Below, in pieces: positions 5,873 to 15,034 of a stretch of 32,757 nucleotides of DNA; the first letter of the stretch is position 1, and each line of letters starts with the position of its first letter. The notes below the pieces were generated by a model. It worked only from the letters and a program-made list of their open reading frames with translations. It made no database searches and was not told the DNA's origin. The stretch comes from Bacteroidales bacterium (GTDB taxonomy: Bacteria; Bacteroidota; Bacteroidia; Bacteroidales; P3): the NCBI GenBank assembly GCA_017448905.1, contig JAFSKP010000045.1, positions 1 to 32,757 on the forward strand. Reading direction: 5' to 3'. Made by a program: the position numbers and the translations under genes.

Positions 5873-7372
5873 ATGTCAACGCCAGTTTTAACAGCCATTA
5901 TTGTCGCAGCCATTGTGCTGGTAGTCATTATTGTCAGTTACATCAAGGCACCTCCTTCGGTGGCCTATATTGTCTCCGGTCTCAACCGCAAGCCGCGAAT
6001 CTATATAGGCAAGGGTGGACTCCGTGTGCCTGTTCTCGAACGCCTCGACAAAGTCTTCCTTGGCCAGGTTACAGCCGACATCCGCACCAGCCGCAGCGTC
6101 CCCACCAACGACTTCATCAATGTCAATGTAGATGCTGTCGCCAAAATCCAGGTTATTCCGGACATCGATGGCGTTCGCCTGGCTGCGAAGAACTTCCTCA
6201 ACATGGCCGGTGCCGAGATTTCCAAACAGGTACAGGACTCACTCGAAGGCAACATGCGCGAGGTTATCGGCTCGCTCTCTCTCCGCGACATCAACATCAA
6301 CCGAGACAAGTTCTCCGACGAAATCATGTCCAAGGCTCAGAAGGACATGGAAGCCCTCGGCCTCCGCATCATCAGCTGCAACATCCAGAATGTCACCGAT
6401 GAGAAGAACCTCATCGAGGATCTCGGTGCCGACAACACCTGGACTATCCGCAAGCAGGCCAAGATCAACAAGGCCAACGCCGAGCGTGACATCGCTATGG
6501 CCGAGGCACAGGCCATGAAAGAGGCCAACGACGCCCAGGTCGACAGCCAGACTCAGATTGCCATCCGCCAGAACGAACTCTCTGTCAAGCGTAGCGAGCT
6601 GACCATCATAGAGCAAACCAAGAAGGCCGACGCCGACGCCGCCTACGAGATTCAGCGTCAGGAACAGCAGAAGACCATCAATACCAAGACCGTCGACGCC
6701 CAGATTGAACAGACCAAGCGCGAGCAGGTGCTTACCGCCGAGCGTGTCAAGATCCGCGAAAACGAGCTGCAGGCCGAAGTGATGAAACGGTCCGATGCCG
6801 ACAAGTATCAGGTCGAACTCAAGGCTGCCGCCGACCTAGAGCAGAGCAAGCGCGAAGCCGAGGCTCAAGCCTACCGTGCCGAGCAGGAAGCCCGTGCCCA
6901 AATCGCTCTTGCAGAGGCAAAAAAACAGGCCATGGTTCTCGAAGCTGAGGGTATCAAGGCCAATGGCGAAGCCGAGGCCTACAAGATTCAGAAAGCCGGT
7001 GAGGCTGAAGCTATAGCCATCGAGAAGAAAGGTCTTGCCGAGGCTGAGGCCATGCAGAAAAAGGCCGAGGCTTACGAACGCTACGGACAGGCGGCAATCC
7101 TCGACATGATGGTCAAGATTATCCCCGAAGTGGCGCAGCATGTCTCTGAACCTATCTCGGCCATCAAGAACATGAACGTCTATGGAACATCAGGGACCGA
7201 TGCAGCGGGAATCAGCGGTGCCGTCCCCGCCGTCATCAAGCAGAGCTTCGATGTCATTGAGAGTGCCACAGGCGTCAACATGACAGACATTGTCCGTGCC
7301 AATACCATCGAGGCCAAGGTGACCCGCAATGTCAACCTCGACAGCGAAAGCCAGCTGAAGGTGGATAAATAA
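5873..7372 (+). CDS. Flotillin-like SPFH/band 7 protein
   Basis: This 499-aa protein has one N-terminal membrane segment (about residues 5-24), then an SPFH/band 7 domain (about 30-190, with IYIGKGGLRVPVLERLDKVFLGQ and DFINVNVDAVAKIQV). A long Glu/Ala/Lys/Gln-rich coiled coil follows (about 195-400, with many AEAxA-type heptads), then a C-terminal region with PAVIKQSFDVIESATGVN. This is the layout of bacterial flotillins (FloT/YqiK class), which scaffold membrane microdomains at the cytoplasmic face. The partner NfeD protein often found beside flotillins is not present here. The ATP-grasp gene starts 2 nt after the stop codon, so the two are probably co-transcribed. Confidence 0.9.
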   Translation: MSTPVLTAIIVAAIVLVVIIVSYIKAPPSVAYIVSGLNRKPRIYIGKGGLRVPVLERLDKVFLGQVTADIRTSRSVPTNDFINVNVDAVAKIQVIPDIDGVRLAAKNFLNMAGAEISKQVQDSLEGNMREVIGSLSLRDININRDKFSDEIMSKAQKDMEALGLRIISCNIQNVTDEKNLIEDLGADNTWTIRKQAKINKANAERDIAMAEAQAMKEANDAQVDSQTQIAIRQNELSVKRSELTIIEQTKKADADAAYEIQRQEQQKTINTKTVDAQIEQTKREQVLTAERVKIRENELQAEVMKRSDADKYQVELKAAADLEQSKREAEAQAYRAEQEARAQIALAEAKKQAMVLEAEGIKANGEAEAYKIQKAGEAEAIAIEKKGLAEAEAMQKKAEAYERYGQAAILDMMVKIIPEVAQHVSEPISAIKNMNVYGTSGTDAAGISGAVPAVIKQSFDVIESATGVNMTDIVRANTIEAKVTRNVNLDSESQLKVDK

Positions 7373-7374
7373 TC

Positions 7375-8337
7375 ATGCATCCATATCTGATTGCATACCG
7401 TATTCTTATGCCACGTCGCTACCGGCACTATCTGGGTCGTGCCGGTGGCGACGTTGACATGTGCCACGAGTGTCTGTTGCATGGGACATTCTACGAGGAA
7501 TACTGTCTTTACGGTTTTGCACACAAGGACGACCGTCACCGCCGTCTCTATCTGACGGATGCCGTGCGCGACCATATATGCCGTCAAATCAACGGCAGGG
7601 AGGGCAGCCGTGTGGTGATGGATAAGTATAGGAGCTACGAGCGGCTAAAGGAGTTCTATCACCGTAAGGTATGGAGCCCTCGCAGGGATACAGCTGAAGA
7701 GATCGTGGCATCGGGCATGAAGTATGGCAAGCTGGTATGCAAGCCTGTCAACCAGGCAGGAGGTCGTGGCGTCAGTTTGTTGACGGGACATGACGAAGAG
7801 TATTGGCGAAGAGTTGTCGCCGAGTTACTTGCAGAAAATTTTGGCATCGTCTTTGAGGAAGTCATTGCTCAGGATTCCTCGCTCTCCTGTTTCAATACAA
7901 GCTCGGTCAACACAGTGCGGATGAACACAATCTTTCGTAACGGACAGGTGACGCATTTCTATCCTTTCATCCGGACAGGTCGACAAGGAAGCTTTGTCGA
8001 CAACGGTGCGCAAGGTGGACTGTTCGCCTCTATCGATGCCGCTTCCGGCATCATCACGACCCAAGCCTACGACGAAAAAGGGAAATGTTACGACAGTCAT
8101 CCCGACAGTGGAACCCCATTCTGCGGATTCCAGATACCCCTATGGGATGACTTGCTCGCTATGACAGAGCGTATGGCACACACTATGCCCGATATGACAT
8201 ACATCGGATGGGATATGGCGTTAGCCATGGATGGCTGGTGCTGTGTCGAGGCAAACAAAGGAGAGTTTGTGGCTCAGCAGCTAACACTTGGGCGGGGGCT
8301 GAGAGAAGAATTCGAGAGCTTGGTGTTCGGGAAATAG
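7375..8337 (+). CDS. Sugar-transfer-associated ATP-grasp protein
   Basis: This 320-aa protein fits the ATP-grasp fold of the sugar-transfer-associated family (PF14397 type). The ATP-binding lysine strand reads GKLVCKPVNQAGGRGVSLL (about residues 118-136). The hinge/acid region is FEEVIAQD (about 160), then NTVRMNT, and the metal-binding end is GWDMALAMDGWCCVEANKG (about 280-298), with the usual E and N ligands. Family members ligate an unknown acid to an amine or sugar, often in surface-polysaccharide loci; the substrate here is unknown. It is tightly spaced between flotillin (2 nt) and pth (23 nt), implying one transcript. There is no transport signal, so it is cytosolic. Confidence 0.78.
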   Translation: MHPYLIAYRILMPRRYRHYLGRAGGDVDMCHECLLHGTFYEEYCLYGFAHKDDRHRRLYLTDAVRDHICRQINGREGSRVVMDKYRSYERLKEFYHRKVWSPRRDTAEEIVASGMKYGKLVCKPVNQAGGRGVSLLTGHDEEYWRRVVAELLAENFGIVFEEVIAQDSSLSCFNTSSVNTVRMNTIFRNGQVTHFYPFIRTGRQGSFVDNGAQGGLFASIDAASGIITTQAYDEKGKCYDSHPDSGTPFCGFQIPLWDDLLAMTERMAHTMPDMTYIGWDMALAMDGWCCVEANKGEFVAQQLTLGRGLREEFESLVFGK

Positions 8338-8360
8338 TCAGACATCAACAAACAGTAGTC

Positions 8361-8996
8361 ATGATATCCTTTTTTAAAAAGCTATTTGTCACTCGGAAAA
8401 AAGAGAACGAAGACACTACAATGAAATATCTTATAGTTGGCCTCGGCAATATTGGAGCCGAATATGAAGGTACACGCCACAATTGCGGCTTTATGGTCGT
8501 TGACAGGCTGCTTAAAACCGTCGCAGCCGAAAGAGAGGAGAAGCCCACGTTCGTCCTCGAACGCCATGCCTACCGAGCTGAAACAAAAGTCAAGGGCCGC
8601 ACGCTTGTACTCATACGACCCACCACATATATGAATCTCTCTGGCAAGGCCGTCCAGTTTTGGATGCAGAAGGAAAAGGTTTCTGTCGAGAACCTCCTTG
8701 TCATCGTCGACGACATCGCGTTGCCTGTCGGCAAGATACGAATGAAAAAGCAAGGCTCCGACGGGGGCCATAATGGTCTCAAGAATATCGATGAACTACT
8801 CCATACATCCAACTACTGCCGTCTCCGTATCGGCGTGGGCAACAACTTCGGACAGGGACACCAGATCGACTATGTCCTCGGACGTTTCACCGACCAGGAA
8901 CAAGCCGTTCTCGGCCCGGCCATCGACCGCGCCGTGGATGCCGTCAAGGCTTTTGTCACACTTGGCCCCGACCGTGCGATGAACATGTTTAACTGA
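8361..8996 (+). CDS. pth: Peptidyl-tRNA hydrolase
   Basis: This enzyme hydrolyses peptidyl-tRNA released from stalled ribosomes. The family motifs are all present: KYLIVGLGNIGAEYEGTRHN (Asn and catalytic His), RPTTYMNLSGKAV, VIVDDIALPVGKIRM (catalytic Asp), GSDGGHNGLKNI, and RLRIGVGNNF followed by YVLGRF. The core starts at ATG 8421 (191 aa, the usual length). ATG 8361 adds a basic 20-residue leader (ISFFKKLFVTRKKENED). I kept the longer form because it is the first ATG after the preceding stop. Neither start has a strong Shine-Dalgarno sequence, which is normal in Bacteroidetes. The type III pantothenate kinase gene follows 43 nt later. Confidence 0.93.
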   Translation: MISFFKKLFVTRKKENEDTTMKYLIVGLGNIGAEYEGTRHNCGFMVVDRLLKTVAAEREEKPTFVLERHAYRAETKVKGRTLVLIRPTTYMNLSGKAVQFWMQKEKVSVENLLVIVDDIALPVGKIRMKKQGSDGGHNGLKNIDELLHTSNYCRLRIGVGNNFGQGHQIDYVLGRFTDQEQAVLGPAIDRAVDAVKAFVTLGPDRAMNMFN

Positions 8997-9039
8997 TTCG
9001 GAACCTTTCGCTACTCAACGCCGCCAATACATTACTCCA

Positions 9040-9789
9040 ATGTCCAATCTGATTATTGACATAGGCAATACAAGAACCAAGTTGGCAGTCGTCGATGATG
9101 GACAAGTCCGCAACCTTGTCATTGTCGACAAACTGGAAAAAACAACACTCGAAGATATCGCCAACGTACATGAAATAGATGCAGCTATAGCCTCTGTTGT
9201 CGGCGATAGGCCTGATTTCGGCAGCGTTATCCCGCATTCTGTTGTGCGACGTTTTCACCTGCTCACATATAAATCCATACTTCCTATCACCCTCGACTAC
9301 GAAACTCCCGAAACGATAGGAATGGACCGCGTGGCTGCTGCTGTCGGTGCCAGAGTCGTCTCGGCCACGCACGATCCCCTGCTTGTCGTTGATGCCGGCA
9401 GTTGCATCACCATCGACCTCCTCGACCAGCACGATGTCTTCCGTGGAGGAGCCATCGCACCAGGTCTCAACATGCGGTTCCGAGCCCTCCACAACCATAC
9501 GACAGCTCTCCCTCTCCTCAGTCCCTTGAATGAAGAAAACCACTTTATCACCGATACACCCCTTGCCGGCACCAATACACGCAGCTCCATCCTCTCCGGT
9601 GTACTCAACGCTGCAGCATTCGAAATCGGCGGTTTTTTCAGAGCCTTTCAGCTTGAATATCCTACCATTAAACTTTTTTTAACAGGCGGCGATGCAGATT
9701 TTTTTGCAAAACGATTATTTTTTCCGAAATTTGCAAATCCGAATTTAGTCGTTGTGGGATTGGACAGGATATTGAAAATGAACTTATGA
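9040..9789 (+). CDS. coaX: Type III pantothenate kinase
   Basis: This 249-aa protein catalyses the first step of coenzyme A synthesis, ATP-dependent phosphorylation of pantothenate. The ASKHA-fold signatures are present: the phosphate-1 motif IDIGNTRTKLAV (residues 6-17), MDRVAAAVGA, the phosphate-2 motif VVDAGSCITIDLLD (catalytic Asp), FRGGAIAPGLNMRFRALHNHT and the adenosine motif LTGGDADFF. Type III enzymes (CoaX) are typical for Bacteroidetes in place of CoaA. The 3' end is more AT-rich than the body. The gene is followed on the same strand by the OMP, TPR and LptC genes, an order I recall as common in Bacteroides genomes. Confidence 0.93.
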   Translation: MSNLIIDIGNTRTKLAVVDDGQVRNLVIVDKLEKTTLEDIANVHEIDAAIASVVGDRPDFGSVIPHSVVRRFHLLTYKSILPITLDYETPETIGMDRVAAAVGARVVSATHDPLLVVDAGSCITIDLLDQHDVFRGGAIAPGLNMRFRALHNHTTALPLLSPLNEENHFITDTPLAGTNTRSSILSGVLNAAAFEIGGFFRAFQLEYPTIKLFLTGGDADFFAKRLFFPKFANPNLVVVGLDRILKMNL

Positions 9790-9874
9790 CGTGTCGTTTC
9801 GGCGGTGCGTCGATGTGTTGATATATGGGTTCGCCTGCGACAGAAAGACTAATGTTACCATGTACAACGAGAAT

Positions 9875-11218
9875 ATGAAACGAAACAATTGGCTTTTTTT
9901 GCTTTTTTTTCTTGCCAACGGCTTTGCCGCCGTCGCCCAGAACGGTATCAATTCGCCTTTCTCGCAGTATGGCATAGGATTCAGCAATCTGCCCTATAAT
10001 GTACCCGCCGTATCGGCACTAGGAGGCGTTGCCTATACCAATGCCGCTTCCAATATGGTAAATCCTTTCAATCCTGCTTCTTACGCAGCAGTAAAGCAAG
10101 AGTCTTTTGTCTTCGATATGGGTTTCTGTTTGGAGATGGCCACGTTGCGAGACAACCAGCAGAGCGTCTTCGATGCCGACGGCAACATAGGCTATCTCAC
10201 CGTGGCTTTCCCGTTGACCAGATGGTGGAAGACCGCTCTCGGTGTCATGCCGCTCTCGGACGTCAACTACTACACCGTCAATGTGTCACCCATCACTCCC
10301 GGCGGAGAGGTCAAAACCATGTTCGAAGGGGTCGGAGGTGTCAGCCAGTTTTTCTGGGGGAACGGTTTCAACATCCTCGGCGGCGACGACAACAGCAAGC
10401 CTCAACTCCGTGCCGGTTTCAACCTCAACCTGCTTTATGGCAGTGACACCAGTGCCGTCACTTTCGACTTCACGGCAAACGATACGACCTATTTCATGAA
10501 TTCCCGACGCCAGCGTGATCTTGCCATCCGCGGCCTCACCATCGATCTCGGTCTTCAGTATGAGCAGCCCCTCGCCGACAACTACCGTTTCGCAGCGGGA
10601 CTCAATGTCAAGCCTGGCCGCAAAATGACAATCAAAGAGAACGCACTGGTGTACACATTTGTCACAAATGCGGCCATAGAGTATATGCGCGACACCATTT
10701 TCCCCACTGATGGCAACAGTGAGATTGAAAGCACACTCCAGCAACCGTTCACCACCGGCATCGGGCTCTCCTTCCAACGTGACAATCTCTGGCGTGTGGC
10801 TTTCGACGCCACCCTTGCACCGTGGAGCGGTCTGAAGTATGTCTCAGGGCTACAGACCCCTGTCTTCGGCACCTCGTCCTTGCGCTACTCCAACAACCAG
10901 CGCTATGCCCTTGGACTGCAACTGCTCGGCAACCCTAATGCGACCAGCTATTTGCGCCGCATAACCATTTCTGCAGGAGTACATTATGAGAGTGGCCGGC
11001 TATCCCTGCAGCTCGCCGACAATCGTGACTTCAGACTCGACGAGTGGGGCGTTGGACTCGGATTCTCACTGCCTATGCGCAAAGGTCGCTCCGTACTCAA
11101 TATCTCTGCGGCCTACTCCTCGTTCGGCACCATCGACCTGCTCCGGCGCGATGTCTTCACCATAGGCATCTCGGTCGGAAGCTGTGAGAGCTGGTTCGTG
11201 AAACGCAAATTCAATTGA
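9875..11218 (+). CDS. Outer-membrane beta-barrel-like protein
   Basis: This 447-aa protein begins with a clear signal peptide (MKRNNWLFLLFFLANGFAAVAQ). The start at ATG 9875 is preferred over an in-frame upstream extension to 9791, because the extension would bury the signal peptide; ATG 9860 is possible. The mature protein starts NGINSPFSQYGIGFSNLP and is rich in alternating aromatic and polar strands, as in Bacteroidetes barrel proteins. It ends in a charged basic segment, CESWFVKRKFN. I recall homologues annotated as hypothetical outer-membrane proteins between coaX and a TPR gene in Bacteroides. The function is unknown. Context with LptC and LpxD suggests envelope assembly, but this is inference only. 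Confidence 0.75.
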   Translation: MKRNNWLFLLFFLANGFAAVAQNGINSPFSQYGIGFSNLPYNVPAVSALGGVAYTNAASNMVNPFNPASYAAVKQESFVFDMGFCLEMATLRDNQQSVFDADGNIGYLTVAFPLTRWWKTALGVMPLSDVNYYTVNVSPITPGGEVKTMFEGVGGVSQFFWGNGFNILGGDDNSKPQLRAGFNLNLLYGSDTSAVTFDFTANDTTYFMNSRRQRDLAIRGLTIDLGLQYEQPLADNYRFAAGLNVKPGRKMTIKENALVYTFVTNAAIEYMRDTIFPTDGNSEIESTLQQPFTTGIGLSFQRDNLWRVAFDATLAPWSGLKYVSGLQTPVFGTSSLRYSNNQRYALGLQLLGNPNATSYLRRITISAGVHYESGRLSLQLADNRDFRLDEWGVGLGFSLPMRKGRSVLNISAAYSSFGTIDLLRRDVFTIGISVGSCESWFVKRKFN

Positions 11219-11347
11219 GGTGAATATAAATCTGAAAAAAACTTAAAAACACAATAACAACAGGAAAACTAACACCAACAATAAACAAACGCATTACGAA
11301 TAACGTAAAACGTCAATCTCCAAACGTAAACGTCAAACTCCAAACCG
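11219..11347 (+). repeat. Intergenic spacer with AAACGTCAA-type repeats
   Basis: Bases 11301-11345 contain several copies of AACGTAAA and AAACGTCAA separated by CTCCA. A related stretch lies inside the coding sequence of the MBOAT gene at 18102-18140. I see no clear promoter here, so the TPR gene may be read from upstream. Confidence 0.5.
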
Positions 11348-12658
11348 ATGAAAACAAAAAGATTTCTAACGTTGGCAATACTTATGGCCATGGCCACTGC
11401 CCCGGTCGCAGCACAGTTCAAGAATGCAGAAGACAGTATCTGCAAGACCAACCGTTTCCTCTATGGCGAGGCTTATAAGAGCAAACAATACCAAGACGCA
11501 TACGAGCCTTGGAAGATAGCCCTCCAGACTTGCCCCTCAAGTACAAAGAATCTCTACATACAGGGCGCTGTCATCCTCAAGCAGCTCTACAACATCAACA
11601 AGGATGCGGAAGTGCGTTCCGCCATAGTCGCCGAGTTGATGAACCTGTACGACATGCGTATCCAGTATTATGGTGAGGCCGCAGAAGTCACTGCCCGCAA
11701 GGCTAACGACTTGCAGCAGCTCCGTGGCGACGCAGCCCTCAAAGAGTACTATGAACTCTATGCCGAGGCCATGCGCCTGGATGCCAGCAAGCTTGATGTC
11801 CCGTTCATTAATGCCTTTTTCGAGGCTACAATACGCTATGTCACTAAAGGCGGAGCAGACACCACACTGATAATCGACAACTACGACATTGCCAGCGACG
11901 CCCTCGATGCCCTCGCCGCCAACACCACCGACAGTGCCAAGAAAGCTGAAATCTACAATGTCATCGCAAATATCGAGAACCGTTTCTCGCCCTACGCTTC
12001 CTGCGACCAGTTGGTGAACATCTACACCAAGAAGTTCAACGCAAACCCTGAGGATCTCACCCTCCTCAAGAAAATCACTACCATCCTCCGCAAGAAGAAG
12101 TGCATGAACACCGACCTCTTCTTTGCAGCCACCGAGAACCTGAACAAGCTTGAGCCTACCCCCTCCACGGCATATCTGATGGCACAGATGAACTACCAGC
12201 GCAAGCGCTACAGCGAAGCTGCCAACTATGTGTCCGAAGCCCTCAAGGGTGCAGAGGAAAAGGACAAGTACAACATGTACATCCTCCAGGGGCTCTGCTA
12301 TGCCGAGGCCAACAGCTACTCCGCTGCCCGTGCAGCCTACAACAAGGCCTCCGAGCTCGAGCCTGCCAAAGGCGAGCCTCTTCGCCTCATCGCCCAGCTC
12401 TATGTCGCCGGACACCGCAGCATCGATGACGGTATGGGCGGAGCCTCTGCCTATTGGGCAGCAGTTGATGTGGCCCGTCGCTCCATCAATGTCGACAGTT
12501 CCCCCGAAAACGTCGAAGCTGCACAGAGACTCATCAACAGCTACTCTGCCGGCTTCCCCAAACAGGACAAGGCTTTCGACCTCGACCTCATCGACGGCAA
12601 CACCTTTACAGTCCCCGGTTGGATTGGCGTGAGCACTACCGTCCGCACAAGGAAGTGA
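11348..12658 (+). CDS. Periplasmic tetratricopeptide repeat protein
   Basis: This 436-aa protein has a signal peptide (MKTKRFLTLAILMAMATAPVAAQF) and a helical body with TPR-like repeats. Examples are YLMAQMNYQRKRYSEAANYVSEALKG and YILQGLCYAEANSYSAARAAYNKASEL (about residues 275-345), with weaker units before them. It is probably a periplasmic protein-protein scaffold. Its place between an outer-membrane protein and LptC is, as I recall, conserved in Bacteroidales, which suggests a role in envelope or LPS biogenesis (inference). The stop codon overlaps the preferred GTG start of lptC. Confidence 0.82.
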   Translation: MKTKRFLTLAILMAMATAPVAAQFKNAEDSICKTNRFLYGEAYKSKQYQDAYEPWKIALQTCPSSTKNLYIQGAVILKQLYNINKDAEVRSAIVAELMNLYDMRIQYYGEAAEVTARKANDLQQLRGDAALKEYYELYAEAMRLDASKLDVPFINAFFEATIRYVTKGGADTTLIIDNYDIASDALDALAANTTDSAKKAEIYNVIANIENRFSPYASCDQLVNIYTKKFNANPEDLTLLKKITTILRKKKCMNTDLFFAATENLNKLEPTPSTAYLMAQMNYQRKRYSEAANYVSEALKGAEEKDKYNMYILQGLCYAEANSYSAARAAYNKASELEPAKGEPLRLIAQLYVAGHRSIDDGMGGASAYWAAVDVARRSINVDSSPENVEAAQRLINSYSAGFPKQDKAFDLDLIDGNTFTVPGWIGVSTTVRTRK

Positions 12659-13257
12659 TAAACGTCTATTATCCCTCTAAAAACTTGAATAAACGGAACA
12701 AATATCTATGGAAGCGCATCAAAAGTGCGCTTCCTTGTTTGACACTCGTCAGCTTTCTCCTCGCCGCTTGCCGCAACGACATGGAGAAGGTCCGTATGTT
12801 TGACCGCCATTCCATCCCACAACAAGCCATAGACTCCGTCAGCGTGATGCGTAGTAATTTCGGTGAGCGTCAGATGACCCTCAAGGCCCCTTTCGTCCTT
12901 GTTCTTGACAATCCGGAGAGGATGACCGTCTTTCCGCAGGGGTTCAATATGAACATCTATGGAGATCACGGGAATAGCATTGTTGCCGACATTACGGCCG
13001 ATTCAGCCACCTCGCTCGACGACCGGAAAATCATCAAGGCCCACCACAATGTTGTCATCATAGACTACCGTTCAGGCGACACTACCTATCTTGACTCTAT
13101 AGTCTGGGAGTCAGCTACACACACCATCTACTCCAGAGCCCCCGTCAAGTCCGTCAACGGTCCCCGAATCACATACGGAGACGGCTTCGAGAGTGACGAG
13201 GACTTCACCTCGCCAATCATCTACCACCAGCGTGGCACCATGACCATAAACGAATGA
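12655..13257 (+). CDS. lptC: LPS export protein LptC, probably lipid-anchored
   Basis: LptC links the LptBFG transporter to the periplasmic bridge that carries LPS outward. The protein has a positively charged N terminus, a hydrophobic segment and a lipobox-like LLAAC. An LptC-like beta-jellyroll domain follows, with VMRSNFGERQMTLKAPFV, ERMTVFPQGFNMNIYGDHGN and strands up to GDGFESDEDFTSPIIYHQRG. No ATG begins the frame. GTG at 12655 overlaps the TPR stop as GTGA and is my choice. TTG 12685 would give a more usual signal length, and TTG 12619 is a longer alternative. The start of the next gene overlaps this stop (ATGA). Confidence 0.8.
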   Translation: MINVYYPSKNLNKRNKYLWKRIKSALPCLTLVSFLLAACRNDMEKVRMFDRHSIPQQAIDSVSVMRSNFGERQMTLKAPFVLVLDNPERMTVFPQGFNMNIYGDHGNSIVADITADSATSLDDRKIIKAHHNVVIIDYRSGDTTYLDSIVWESATHTIYSRAPVKSVNGPRITYGDGFESDEDFTSPIIYHQRGTMTINE

Positions 13258-13928
13258 ACAAGCCCTCTCATGGCCAGATGAGGGGTTATCTCGTTTTGTG
13301 TTTCATCCTCATTGTGGCACTTTTGCTGACTATCCTGTGGCCGTTGTCCGTCAAGGAGCCCTCACCGTCGGACAACTCTCAGCTTGCCCGCGTCGTGGAT
13401 AGTTACGGTGACGAAATCATCGCCCATGGCCGTCATGCTGGCAGTAAGCCGTCCTGTCGGTCAGACTCATCGCGGTCTTTTGTCTTTGACAAAAGAAATG
13501 GACATTCACCATCAAAGCCTTACGACACTCTAAAGGTCAATGTCAATACAGCAGACACGAGCCGTCTTCAGCTGCTCCGAGGCATAGGTCCTGTCTTTGC
13601 AAGGCGCATTGTGAAATACCGCACGCGTCTCGGCGGCTTCGTCTCCGCAGACCAACTCCTCGAGGTCTATGGCATGGACTCTGTCCGCCTGTCGGAAATC
13701 CGGCCTCATGTCATTGTATCCCCACAGGATGTGAGACGAATCCATGTCAACAGTGCATCTCTCGACGAGCTTCGTCAGCATCCTTATCTCGACTACTATC
13801 AAGCCAGGGCAATCGTCGACTTCAGACTCTCGGTCGGGCCTCTGCATTCTGCTGACGATCTGCTTAAGATAAATCTCATCGACCAGACCACCGCAACAAA
13901 AATATCACAATATATACAATATGACTGA
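13254..13928 (+). CDS. Membrane-anchored helix-hairpin-helix (ComEA-like) protein
   Basis: This 224-aa protein has one N-terminal membrane segment (about residues 11-31) and a polar linker. Two ComEA-type helix-hairpin-helix modules follow: VNVNTADTSRLQLLRGIGPVFARRIVKYR (about 94-122) with GGFVSADQLLEVYGM, and VNSASLDELRQHPYLDYYQARAIVDFR (about 163-190). ComEA proteins bind DNA during uptake, but such double-HhH proteins are common and mostly uncharacterised in Bacteroidetes. The ATG overlaps the LptC stop (ATGA). A DNA-binding-type protein inside an LPS operon is odd; the coupling may reflect expression rather than function. Confidence 0.82.
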   Translation: MNKPSHGQMRGYLVLCFILIVALLLTILWPLSVKEPSPSDNSQLARVVDSYGDEIIAHGRHAGSKPSCRSDSSRSFVFDKRNGHSPSKPYDTLKVNVNTADTSRLQLLRGIGPVFARRIVKYRTRLGGFVSADQLLEVYGMDSVRLSEIRPHVIVSPQDVRRIHVNSASLDELRQHPYLDYYQARAIVDFRLSVGPLHSADDLLKINLIDQTTATKISQYIQYD

Positions 13929-14008
13929 AAAAAAACCGTTGTAGTCTCTGATTTGGGTTGGGCAACCAGCACTATCTAAGCAATATCCGTTTTATTAATA
14001 TCTTTTAC

Positions 14009-15034
14009 ATGAAGTTTATTACCAGTCAGATAGCAGCAATGCTCGGAGGAAGTGTCGAAGGCGATGCCAATGCCGAGGTATGGAAACTGTGCAAAATAGA
14101 GGAGGGTGAAACCGGCGGTCTCTCATTCCTTGCCAACGCGAAATACTCCAATTACATATATTCCACAAAGGCCACGGCGGTCATTGTGAGCAATGGCTTT
14201 GTCCCCGAGCATCCTGTCACAACAACGCTCATTCGCGTCGACGACCCCTATCTTGCTTTCGCCACGCTCCTCAAGAAGTACAACGAGATGCAGCTCGACA
14301 AGAAGGGTGTCGACCCTCTCGCATACGTCTCTCCGTCGGCCTCCATCGGCAAGGACTGCTATATCGGTCCGTTTGCTTTCATAGGTGACAATGCCCAGAT
14401 AGCCGACGGCGCAAAGATTTATCCCCAGACATACGTCGGAGACAACAGTAGGGTGGGGGAGGGAACGACCCTCTTTGCCGGTGTCCGGGTCTATCAGAAT
14501 ATCGTCATAGGCGCACGCTGTATACTCCATTCAGGAGTAGTTGTCGGAGCCGATGGATTCGGTTTTGCACCTACCGCTGATGGCACCTATCAGAAAATAG
14601 ACCAGATCGGCAACGTCGTCATTGAGGACGACGTCGAAATCGGTGCCAACACCACCATCGACCGTGCCACTCTTGGCTCGACCGTTATCCACAGAGGTGT
14701 GAAACTCGATAACCTTTGTCAGATTGCCCACAACGTTGTCGTCGGGCAAAACACGGTCATGGCCTCCCAGAGCGGCATTGCCGGCTCCGGCAAGGTGGGC
14801 AGCCATTGCGTCATAGCCGGTCAGGTAGGAATAGTCGGCCATATCGAGGTAGGCAGCAACGTCACTATAGCTGCCCAGAGTGGTGTTACCCGCTCTTTCC
14901 CCGACAATGTCACCATCCTCGGCTCTCCTGCCACCGATGCTATCAAGCAACGCAAGACATACGTCCTGGAGCGGAACCTTGACCAACTCTACAAGCGTGT
15001 CGATGAATTAGAGAAGAAACTTGCAAAGCTTTGA
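14009..15034 (+). CDS. lpxD: UDP-3-O-(3-hydroxyacyl)glucosamine N-acyltransferase
   Basis: This 341-aa enzyme adds the second hydroxyacyl chain in lipid A synthesis. It has the N-terminal LpxD domain ([19 protein letters not shown]), then left-handed beta-helix hexapeptide repeats from about residue 100 (for example [21 protein letters not shown]). The catalytic-histidine region is [15 protein letters not shown], and a C-terminal helical tail ends the protein. ATG 14009 is preferred to the upstream extension from 13958 because the family begins at this point. In many Bacteroidetes lpxD is followed by an lpxC-fabZ fusion; here an SGNH gene overlaps its stop instead. Confidence 0.94.
   Translation: MKFITSQIAAMLGGSVEGDANAEVWKLCKIEEGETGGLSFLANAKYSNYIYSTKATAVIVSNGFVPEHPVTTTLIRVDDPYLAFATLLKKYNEMQLDKKGVDPLAYVSPSASIGKDCYIGPFAFIGDNAQIADGAKIYPQTYVGDNSRVGEGTTLFAGVRVYQNIVIGARCILHSGVVVGADGFGFAPTADGTYQKIDQIGNVVIEDDVEIGANTTIDRATLGSTVIHRGVKLDNLCQIAHNVVVGQNTVMASQSGIAGSGKVGSHCVIAGQVGIVGHIEVGSNVTIAAQSGVTRSFPDNVTILGSPATDAIKQRKTYVLERNLDQLYKRVDELEKKLAKL

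Noticed and set aside
6239..6616. Long ORFs antisense to the flotillin gene (also 6001-6333)
   Set aside because: The flotillin frame has full domain support; the antisense frames are by-products of its biased codon use.
9791..9874. N-terminal extension of the outer-membrane protein
   Set aside because: The signal peptide begins at the ATG at 9875 and would be buried by the extension.
11537..12415. 292-codon ORF antisense to the TPR gene
   Set aside because: It has a low-complexity composition rich in Val, Gly and Leu and no recognisable motif, while the sense strand has a signal peptide and TPR units.
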